In this document: piece after piece, positions 56,313 through 64,000 of the stretch
Position numbering within the stretch: the first letter of the stretch is position 1
Layout of the letters: each line of letters starts with the position of its first letter
Source: Chondrus crispus
Taxonomy: Eukaryota; Rhodophyta; Florideophyceae; Gigartinales; Gigartinaceae
Direction: 5' to 3'
Length of the DNA stretch: 64,000 bases
NCBI RefSeq assembly: GCF_000350225.1
Contig: NW_005178626.1
Span: 84,113-148,112 of the forward strand
Notes under the pieces: generated by a model
Databases searched by the model: none
Told to the model about the DNA's origin: nothing
What the model saw: only the letters and a program-made list of their open reading frames with translations
Position numbers and translations under genes: made by a program

Positions 56313-56317
56313 AGGAA

Positions 56318-56362
56318 CAAGCCGAAGACCTCTTCTGCAGTGCGGCCGCCGGGACTGCGGGG
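56318..56362 (+). pseudogene. Continuation of the old gypsy remnant from 39262
   Basis: When the copia element and one AGGAA copy are removed, the frame around 39240 (VEYFL) continues here with EQAEDLFCSAA, matching the 'EQ..D.FC' segment that precedes the integrase zinc finger in gypsy pol. The remnant stops after about 45 bases, where an LTR-like sequence begins. Confidence 0.6.
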
Positions 56363-56760
56363 TGTAGCATAACCGCCGACCCCCTAGTTATTAGATTTAG
56401 AATTGGATCTACTGCTGTAAGGCACGGACTTTACAGCGTATGCTCACGCATACTGTAATGCACTGTACACTATTCCAGGACAGTTGTCCCTTCCCGCCAA
56501 AATCGCGCGCACCGCCACCACGTGTACCACGGGTGGACTTACCTGTCTATCTCCCAGATCTCCCCGGTGGACATGTGTCCTACCTGCGCCCCACATCGGG
56601 CCTATAGAGGCTCTACTTGGTCCCCTGGGGGCTACACCCGTTACATTCTAGTTATTCTAAGTTGAATTATAATTTAGCTTCGCCATTATGGCGACGGGAA
56701 TTATATAGTCAACCCAAGACTCAAAGTAAGGAGGCACGAAGCCTTGGGTGTTTTTCCTTG
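56363..56760 (+). repeat. LTR-like sequence (right edge unclear)
   Basis: Starts TGTAGCATAACC, like TGTAGTATAACC of the solo LTR at 58297, and shares its early layout: TTAGATT, GATCTACTG, then a CGTATG / CATACG hairpin with CTGTA words. A clean CA end and TSD are not visible, so it is probably truncated. Confidence 0.4.
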
Positions 56761-57007
56761 GTTTCTGGATTCTAGGGTGTAGCCTCGACTCGCTACTGGT
56801 ACGCCCATACCGACCGAGCCATCTACCCCCCTAGAATCCCAACTGCCTTCCCCCGCGCGCGTCGACCCACCCCGCGTGAGACCTACGTAAACTACTGTGC
56901 TGTCCGCTTCAATAGCTCTGTTTTCACCTTCAATTCTATCCTTAAGAATCGCTACCCTTCTACTGCGCAAGCCGCGCCCGGATCCTGGTTCCGGTCATCC
57001 ACCGGGT

Positions 57008-57035
57008 ATTCGGGAGACCACGTGGTCTCCCGAAT
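57008..57035. repeat. Perfect 28-bp palindrome containing the primer-binding-site sequence
   Basis: The two halves, ATTCGGGAGACCAC and its exact complement, meet with no spacer. The inner part TGGTCTCCCG equals the first ten bases of the primer-binding site of elements 1 and 2, here present in both orientations. Confidence 0.9.
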
Positions 57036-57059
57036 TCCCTTACGCGTACGAACGCATGT

Positions 57060-57364
57060 CAATCGGCCTACGGCGCCCTCCACGCGGCCGTAGTGCACGA
57101 CACATGCCTTACAGCGCGCGCACACACACACGTCTGACACGTGTACCCGTTTCGTTCAACGGTACCGTTACCTCACTAAACTTCTTAATTATTGAGGAAT
57201 CCCCCGTTGACATCTTAATCGGGTATCCAACTCTCGAAGAACTTCAAGCCGGCATCGACCTCGGTCACCAGTCTGTTAAAATGGCGATTAGAAACAAAAC
57301 CGTGAGAATGAGTTTAGAGTTTGATCAAGTAAGTCCTATCGTGGCAGGTTCGGCCAGAGGATGA
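57060..57364 (+). pseudogene. Gypsy protease remnant (C-terminal half)
   Basis: The frame contains VPVSFNGTVTSLNFLIIEE followed by DILIGYPTLEELQAGIDL, the usual flap-to-'ILG' part of retropepsin-like gypsy proteases. The active-site DTG/DSG is not preserved. The next roughly 330 bases to 57696 show no domain and probably represent deleted or scrambled pol. Confidence 0.6.
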
Positions 57365-57696
57365 AAGCAGACCGATAGCATTTGCCGAAAAGCGATGGGA
57401 TATTTGACGAATTGGAAGGAAGTGCGTACAGTGGTCCCGCGCTATTAAACACATCTTTATTAAATACGCCCGGTAAGAAACACTCTGGAATCGGTGACAC
57501 GGGTTCGTCTGAGGGATGAGATCTGCGAGCAGAAATGTGCACGAGCCCTATTTCTTATTTTTTAAGAAAATCTAGGATACTTTTCTGCCTCTTTGGCCGA
57601 TGATTTGAGAGACACGCTTTGGTAAGAAAAACTCTAAGGATGAAGGCACGGGGGTGATTTAATAACACGGGACCACTGTACTTCACTTCTCTAGAT

Positions 57697-57945
57697 TTGT
57701 TCAGCGGATACTGGCAAATTCGGATGGCACAACAATGCAAAGAAATGACTACTTTCGTCTACCGCTACGGGACGTGTAAATTCGAAGTCATGCCCTTTGG
57801 ATTGATGAATGCGCATTCGACATTTCAGAGAATGATGGATACAATCTTTCGCGGAGTGCCGTTTGTGCGTGTATACCTCGATGACGTTTTAGTGTTCTCC
57901 AAGAATCTAGAAGAGCACCTTCGGCACCTGCAGCATCGGCTTGGG
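57697..57945 (+). pseudogene. Gypsy RT fragment
   Basis: About 80 codons of RT palm: FSGYWQIRMAQQCKEMTTFV, then MPFGLMNAHSTFQRMMD and the catalytic VYLDDVLVFSKN. It breaks off at about 57945, where sequence homologous to gag on the opposite strand begins, so an inversion or deletion joins the two. Confidence 0.85.
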
Positions 57946-58296
57946 TCTTCTTAGGAGAGTACGCGCTCCTACATCCCCTCTGTGTACCAATTCTAGCCCA
58001 ACAGATTGTTCCCAAATGACCATATTTTCCGAGACGGGGGCATTTCGTGTCCCTATGCGGATTGGCGTCGTATCTATTAGCGCCATGACCCGGGCGCTTG
58101 CAATATGAACAGGTACGATCGTGGACGGGGCGGAACGCTGTTGCCTCATCCCGCGACTGGTTCTTCTTGATCATGAGGGAAAGTTCGGCCAGGTGATTCG
58201 TTAAGGCGTCAATCTTCGTCTCGAGTGGAGACGGGGGGGCATTTGACCGCATCACGACCTTTTTAGATCCAAGTTGACGTCTCGGATCGTTCATAC

Positions 58297-58915
58297 TGTA
58301 GTATAACCCCCCCCCTGGGGCTTTAAATTAGATTAGATCAAGAACTAGATCAGCTACTGTAGAGCTCGACGCTCTACAGTACTACCGCGCTGGCCACGTG
58401 TCCCCCCCGGGTACAGGGCGCACGCGCACACACGTATACTGTCAGCTCCGATTGCTGACAGTATTACAGTGCAGGCCGACCTGCACTACTGTAGTGCTAT
58501 GATAGAATACTTTGTATATTAAATATGGATCGGATCGGCGGCGGTGTTGGGGGACAAGCTCGGACTTGTCCTCAACCGACCGCCAAGGTCAGTCCACCCA
58601 GCTTATTCTGACTACGCGCCTGCGCCTTCGCGCGCGTTAGGAGGCCGGGAACGGGTAGGGAACACACGCGTGCGCGAGCGAGCCTAGATCCGCCTCCGCC
58701 CGTCAGCGCTCGTACGTTACCCAGCGCTGCTCCGGGGCGTCGAGGCGTAGATCTCCCCGCGCGTACGCTCGTCCCCGACCTTCCCGCTCTACCACACGGC
58801 TACCAGGGCCCGCTTCCCAGCCTCGTTAGCTGGTCTTCACCCGTCTTCCCGTTCGAACGGAGTCTAAGTCGGACTGCGCATACACCCTCAGTCGTCTGGG
58901 GGTGTTTATGCTACA
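58297..58915. repeat. Solo LTR with hairpin array
   Basis: 619 bp flanked by the perfect duplication CATAC (58292-58296 and 58916-58920). Ends are TGTAGTATAAC and GTTTATGCTACA, which form an inverted terminal match. Excising the LTR and one TSD copy removes 624 bp, a multiple of three, from the gag remnant. Confidence 0.92.
58355..58487. repeat. Three consecutive hairpins inside the solo LTR
   Basis: 58355-58365 / 58371-58381 (TACTGTAGAGC arms), 58436-58446 / 58454-58464 (ATACTGTCAGC arms) and 58468-58475 / 58480-58487 (AGTGCAGG arms). The first two have 11-bp perfect arms and loops of five and seven bases. Confidence 0.85.
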
Positions 58916-59752
58916 CATACCTTGCGAGCTCTCCAACGCGTGTAGCGCTAATTACGCAAGGCGTTCTCCGCGACTTGAAAGGCGCAGGGACCAGACTAGA
59001 AGTCCATGATCGCCTCAAATAAGGCCTTATAGGTCTTTGCACCCGATAGATGGCAAATTGGGCCAACTCGAGATGTTCCATTGCGGCGCTGCGAAGTAAT
59101 CCGAAGTTCGCTTCGTCGTTGAATCCCGCGTTTTCGTACAGGCGGTCTGAGTTTCGAAGAGAGCCACTGAGGTCTGTGCGGGAAAGGCAAGCAGCCATCG
59201 CATCCCGAATCACATCTTCAGGTGATTCGACCTGGGCGAAATGCTCAACCAAGGCCTTCTTGACCTTCTGGTAGTCGGAGCCATCTGCACTGATGTCTCC
59301 GTTATTGAGGAATGCTTGATAGAAGAAATCGAATGCATCTCCCTCCAGGTAGCGAAGGAGGGCAGATGCCCTTTCTCTGTCAGACTTGCCAGAGGAGCAA
59401 CATTCTCGAAGACAAAGAAGAACTTCTGGACGTCGGCCGACTTCGACCCGTCAAAATGTGACAGGGATCCGTCTTCTTTTCCACCCTTCACAAGAGTATC
59501 ATGTTGTATGCTTAGGGGACTTGGAGATGGGAGAGTGGTGTAAGGGGTGCTCAGGGGAGCAGGATTGGAAATCGTGTAAGGTGAGGGTTTGGTAGGGGTG
59601 TACTGTGCGAGAGGTGTATTCAGAAATGCGAAGGTGGGCGGTGTCCCCTTTATTTTCTTGTTGTCCTGTTCTGTCCTCTTATAAGCACAGGAAAAACATC
59701 CTCCACCTGAAGATACATCGACCTTCAGCGGGAGATTTCCCACGTGTGACAC

Positions 59753-60267
59753 TTGTCACCATACGGACCAATCGGGGACTACTGTCTCGGGGTTAGTCCC
59801 CGGACAGTACAGTACCTCCTTTAAATTATTATATTCCACTGACATCACACACATAGAAAATGCAGCACACGCAGGCATTGGAAGCTGACAACGCAAATAA
59901 ATCTCGAGAAACGGGAAGTGGTCCGAGGAGGCTTTTTGAGCAAAGGCCATGTAAAGAGGGGATGCCCCTTAAATGGAACACCCTTCCTAACTGCGGAACG
60001 ATGAGAAACCCACGAAAAGTATTTAATAATTAAGAACAGCAGCTCAAGTGGCCACCAAACGCAATCAATGTCAGGTATTACAGTCCCATTTCCCCGCGAC
60101 GTAAATGCATACCGAAACACCACCATCCCCAGTCCCCGCCACACCCAAAAAAAGGCGACATTTCGTGATGGCACCGTAGAATACAGTATATCTTCCCTGC
60201 GATTCTCACTCGGCTGCGACTGTATCTGTTAGCATAGCGAGCAGAGCCTTTCAAGACTCTTCGAAGC
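59753..60267. other. Intergenic, nothing recognised
   Basis: Contains a short hairpin around 59771-59800 (GGGGACTACTGTC / GACAGTA-type words). I looked for pogo-type inverted repeats and a TA duplication around the transposase at 60268 and could not identify them. Confidence 0.35.
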
Positions 60268-61591
60268 ATGGCGATTTCGAAACGGAGAATACGTCGCAAT
60301 TTTGTGCGGGCTCGTGCTCGTTTCAATATGGCCGTCGACGCCGTGAAAGAAGGTGCTACAATGCGCAGTGCGGCGCGAATGGCTAGGCTACCGTTGTCCA
60401 CATTTCATCGTCGTTACAAGAAAATTGACGACAACCCCGAAGAGCAGCCCCTGCATCATCGTCGGACCCTCACCGCTTAAGAGGAAGACAAAATAATTGA
60501 ACTAATTAAGACATACGCAAGCCATGGCTACCCGGTGGGCCAAGACACTATTAAAGATGCAGTTGAAATTATCGTCGGTAACATGGACCCGGAGCGTCGA
60601 CAAAAACTCCCCTTCAAATACAGCCGACCTGTAGACCAGTTTGTGATGTCATTCAAAAACGTCACCACAAACTCATCGCGTTTGCACGCGCCCTGCGGCA
60701 AGAAGGCATCCGGTTCAATGCTATCAATGCAGAAACGCTGACAATGCACATTACGGCGGTGGAACAGCTCATCAAAACCACTATATAGACCTTTTTCGCT
60801 TAGGAAATCTGGACGAGACTGGAGCCACCGCCGACAAAGAGACACTTGGCATTTCCTCGTTTCGAACCTTTTCCCCTAGAAAAAGCAGTCACGAGGTTCG
60901 TATTCTAACGTTCAAGAACGTGTCAAGAGTAACGATCGTGCCCGTCATTTTCGCATCTGGGGCAACGGGAAGACCGTTGTTTATTTTTAAAGGTACCAGG
61001 AATCTGCATAGAGTGATTGAGAGTAATGAAGGACTTTTCAAGCAGTCAGTCGCAGATTGCCTTCCTCCCAACGCGTTAGTCACTACAAGAGAAGATTTGG
61101 CAGGCGTGGATAAATCTAATTTCGTGCGGTGGACAGCGTTGTTCGTGCAAGACATTTCTCACCTTACCAAGCAAGGTCGAAAAGTTTTGCTCTTGTATGA
61201 CGGTTACCGCAGCCACATGAGCCTTAACGCTTTGACGATTTTACGAAATGGGAATGTGGTTGCCTACTATCTACCTTCACACACGAGTGGGAAGACGCAG
61301 CCATTAGATCTGACGGTTTTTGCTTCATTCAAGCATAATATTGCAGCCTGCATCAAGCAGATAGCTCTCGTCCAACAACCGGAGCCCCATGATCTATTAG
61401 ATTTTTGCAACATCCTGCGTCACGCTTACGAAAAATCTTTTACGCCCGCAAATATTACTGCTGGGTTTGAGAGTGCTGTATTGTGGCCTATCAACCCTGC
61501 TAAACTACTGTACTCCCCAAAACCGGATGGACTCTGCAAAGGGAAAATGTTTCCTGTAAACGAAATGCTACATTTACTAGCCCGGTGCTGA
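60268..61591 (+). pseudogene. pogo/Tigger-like (DDE_1) transposase pseudogene
   Basis: ATG at 60268. The N-terminal helix-turn-helix of the Psq type (AARMARLPLSTFHRRY) is followed by a stop at 60478-60480, and the frame continues to about 60600 (GHG/SHGYPVG segment). A shifted block leads to NLDETGA at about 60806-60826, which holds the first catalytic Asp. The C-terminal block 60920-61591 has VPVIFASG...PLFIFKG, the second Asp in LLLYDGYRSH (about 61190) and the third in TQPLDLTVFASFKH (about 61300), then the usual FxxAY / ITAGFESAVLWPINP end. All three acidic residues survive, but one stop and at least two frame changes break the gene. Confidence 0.85.
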
Positions 61592-61943
61592 CCAAGAAAG
61601 TGATAGCAAAAAGTTGAAAATCTGGGCAATGTGCGCCCCAGTCCTTCTGTAAACCAGAAACACATGGTAAACCAAACCAATTTAAGTGTCATATTCCTAG
61701 CTTTCCAACGATACCAGTTGAACGAAGTATGGAGCACCTGGTCCAAACATGTGAGCGATCAAACATTTCGTAACGGTCGCAGCTCAAACTCACCCCATAG
61801 GTATCACCATTGTCTCTCAGAAATTTCTCAAGGTAGGCATTATTTCTCCAACATCACTAGCATCACCAAACGCATATCCCTATAACGTAGGTGTACGTAA
61901 CCGTAGATACATATTTACCAAATTCTATATCGCATTCACTCCC

Positions 61944-63977
61944 CTACGCCGCACGCCGACGCGCCCTAGTACCTACTCTTCCCATCTCGTTGTCTACTCG
62001 GGCTTTAAATGCATCGATGTCTTCAACAGACGGCTTCTGCTTGGCTAGCTTCACCTCTGAATGCCATTCCTCCCAACAAGACACACACATTGGTTGACGA
62101 CAACTCATACACCACTTCTTTTGCTTTGCGCCTGTCCGGAATGTCTTCTTTCGATACATGAATGTAAAATCGCATCAAGAGCAGTAGCAACTTTGTTCTT
62201 TAATGGAGATGTGGTTGAGTGCTTGATTGAGTCTTTTAGAACGATGATGAGCCTTATTGTATTCCCTGTATGCGTTTCGAGCAAACAACGGTCTCAGTGC
62301 CGATGCATTTGTTCCTGCCTGTTGCACATGTGTCATAACATGCCTTCCATATGAGAATCTCATTTCCCACTCCTCAGCCAAACGACGTCAAAACATACCT
62401 GCATTCTGTACTCCGGCAATTCTATGTCTAGGCTAAGCGTAACCGCGCTGATGTTCGGGAATCATTTCAACTTCCTCGCCAAATTTGCCTGTTTCCTTCG
62501 CAACCCACAGTTTGTACACTAAAGCAGCGTTGGCTATTTGCGTGGCAAGCATTCTTCCGATGATACTGACAAGAGGATTCTCAGATACGTTTGTCATGGC
62601 GAATGTTCGCAAAGCCCGAGAATATTTATCTACACCACCTTTTACGGCGTTCCACATCACCAGTATTTCAGGACGAATCATTCGTGCGGGTGGCAAAGGG
62701 CTTCTCCTTGATTCGACCAAATTCTTGAGAGCGAGACTCAGGCTGTAGTAGAATGAAAAGCTCTGTAAATCAGTGGCATGAGTAGACTGAAGCTGTTCAT
62801 CATATTCCTGAGGAATTCCATGTACTGAACCTCCAACCCAACTAAATACAAAACTTTGTACCCTCGCAAACAAAATGAATATGCTGTCTTCAACTCTTTG
62901 CTAAAAGTGAGCAATGCCACGTAAATTTCTTCTCCAATTGCCGCTGACCCGCCCTTTCCTACAGCGTAAAAACGCTCTCCACACCTAAAACAATGGCGTG
63001 GTGTATACATTGCATACGATAGGAAACATTTGGGACAACTTTTCGAAGTACAGCGTCACTTGAGGATAATATGCCGATATTATCAACATGCATGACCCCA
63101 GCTGCCTGATCCCGAATCCCCTTAGAGTGCTCAATTGTCATGTATGAGGTCATTGTTTTGACTTCTATAGCAGCAGGTTGCCTCACTCCATCGATATCTG
63201 CATAAACACAGATGGCATCAGGGCTGTCGCCAAACATTGCGTTCCCTTTCTGACAAAACATTCCAACGCTCTCTACTCCAAGTACTTTAAAACTCCGTTC
63301 ATATTGTAAAATATATCTTGACGGGTCAGAAAACACTGTCCATTTGTCCCGCAATAGCACCCGTTATGGTTCAACACAAAACTAGGAATTGCCCTTTGAA
63401 CGCTGGTTTCGTTGAGCGACCCCTCCTTCATCTCACTCGTAGCAACCAATGGCTTCATCACCCATGAGTCTATTGAAGCCCTTCGCAATGACTTCATATA
63501 TTTCTCTTCTTTCAAGTCTAACAACGCAGTGGCACTAAATGGCTGGCCCTGTCCAATTGTAACGTCCCCCTCCCATACACTGTCCCGCAACTGAAGAGAA
63601 ATTTGGACCAATCGAGATTTCCTTGTTGACGCCGGCTGACCCCTTCCAGCGTCTGACACTATCTTGCTAATGTCATCTTTCTTCTTCTGATTTAAGCTAA
63701 TCTCTGTGAGGGCTAGGATATCAACTTTTAGCGACGGGCACGGAACGAAGACAGTCCTGTTATCCTTCATCATTCCGACACAAGACAGAACTATGTCCCA
63801 TTCCTTTTTGACTATATCAGAAGCTGATGTCCGCTCATCTGGTAACCTTCCATATTCTTCGACATCCCTACCTTTCATGAACAAAGCCAAAATTTCGACG
63901 TTGTCTGTGAAGCCTTTGGCTGTTTCTCGAAGGAATTGACTCGCAGTCCTGGACGTAAAAGTGAATGCACGAGGCAA
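61944..63977 (-). pseudogene. Broken fusion: PD-(D/E)XK (YqaJ-like) nuclease plus C-terminal piggyBac-like transposase
   Basis: Minus-strand blocks in order. 63977-63300: unassigned N-terminal region, probably starting beyond the window, ending in a Cys-containing HNGCYCG segment. 63310-62965: nuclease fold with FGDSPDAI and, about 18 residues later, AAIEVKT, the PD...(E-x-K) arrangement of YqaJ/lambda-exonuclease-like enzymes, then a QCIHHAIVLGVES helix. 62960-62880: GEEIYVALLTFSKELK. 62873-62433: MWNAVKGGVDKYSRAL, matching the Gly-Gly-Val-Asp catalytic-Asp motif of piggyBac transposases, and the ANAALVYKL helix. 62381-61944: basic region and a zinc-ribbon end, WCMSCRQPMCVSCWEEWH. Frame changes near 63300, 62965 and 62880 and stops near 62430, 62385 and 62172 indicate decay. 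The first two piggyBac catalytic Asp residues are not visible. Confidence 0.55.
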
Positions 63978-64000
63978 AAGCCATGTAGGATCCTCAGATT

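Larger units (their letters stand above)
57950..59752 (-). pseudogene. Gypsy gag remnant with double zinc knuckle, split by a solo LTR
   Basis: Gag N-terminal part 59752-59210 (SLSHFDGSKSADVQKFFFVF), continuing in the next frame at 59252-58911 (MVEHFAQVESPEDVI). After the solo LTR it resumes at 58294 in the original frame with a CCHC knuckle, CSYCKRPGHGANRY, and a second degenerate one ending GHLGTICW. Two frame changes besides the LTR make it non-functional. Strand and position suggest it belonged to a gypsy element now inverted relative to the RT fragment at 57697. Confidence 0.7.

Noticed and set aside
1..64000. CRISPR arrays, tRNA or rRNA genes, bacterial-type promoters, terminators or phage genes
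   Set aside because: No spaced direct-repeat array, cloverleaf or rRNA-like sequence was seen. All recognisable coding content is eukaryotic TE or host protein.

Overview
The window is eukaryotic nuclear DNA made mostly of transposable elements. It has no bacterial operon structure, ribosome-binding-site logic or RNA genes that I can see. The mix of chromodomain Ty3/gypsy and Ty1/copia elements, piggyBac-like and pogo-like DNA-transposon remnants, and one intronless secreted protein of the ephrin-receptor-like Cys-repeat type suggests a compact, TE-rich algal genome. A florideophyte red alga such as Chondrus crispus is my best guess (inference). A run of exactly 100 N (33421-33520) marks a scaffold gap.

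Layout. (1) 1-4.7 kb: a decayed Ser/Thr/Pro-rich surface-protein locus, interrupted by a GC-rich piece that looks like the 5' part of an organellar rsmG gene. (2) 4.9-6.6 kb: a broken gene of unknown function on the minus strand. (3) 7.0-7.8 kb: the 3' tail of a chromodomain gypsy element with polypurine tract and LTR. (4) 10.2-11.5 kb: the only convincing intact host gene, a secreted Cys-rich repeat protein. (5) 12.1-15.5 kb: a dead copia element carrying a striking double-hairpin rearrangement. (6) 15.6-17.0 kb: a small DNA-transposon remnant with a piggyBac-type C-terminus between pairs of related palindromes. (7) 16987-31877: a full-length 14.9-kb gypsy element on the minus strand ('element 1') with target-site duplication ACTAG. 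(8) 33144-34205: a solo LTR of the same family. (9) 34.3-56.4 kb: a three-level nest. An old gypsy remnant is split by a copia element (39268-56312, TSD AGGAA), and one LTR of that copia is split by a very young, apparently intact 12-kb gypsy element ('element 2', 39359-51393, TSD ATTGT, LTRs identical by eye). A further solo LTR (52724-53426, TSD CCTCG) sits in the copia RT. (10) 56.4-59.8 kb: scrambled gypsy fragments in both orientations with a solo LTR (58297-58915, TSD CATAC). (11) 60.3-61.6 kb: a pogo/Tigger-like transposase pseudogene. (12) 61.9-64.0 kb: a broken gene that joins a PD-(D/E)XK (YqaJ-like) nuclease to the C-terminal half of a piggyBac-like transposase, probably continuing past the window end.

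How the parts work together. Elements 1 and 2 share one architecture: 5' LTR, an 18-nt primer-binding site identical in both, gag, pol in the -1 frame relative to gag (protease, RT, RNase H, integrase, chromodomain), a long non-coding stretch, then a long ORF on the opposite strand next to the 3' LTR. That antisense protein is recognisably homologous between the two elements although their LTRs are unrelated apart from the termini. It is the most interesting candidate for an undescribed component. Element 2 also has a canonical -1 slippery heptamer (GGGAAAC) directly before the gag stop codon, which explains how pol could be expressed. Element 1 has nearly identical LTRs but several coding lesions.
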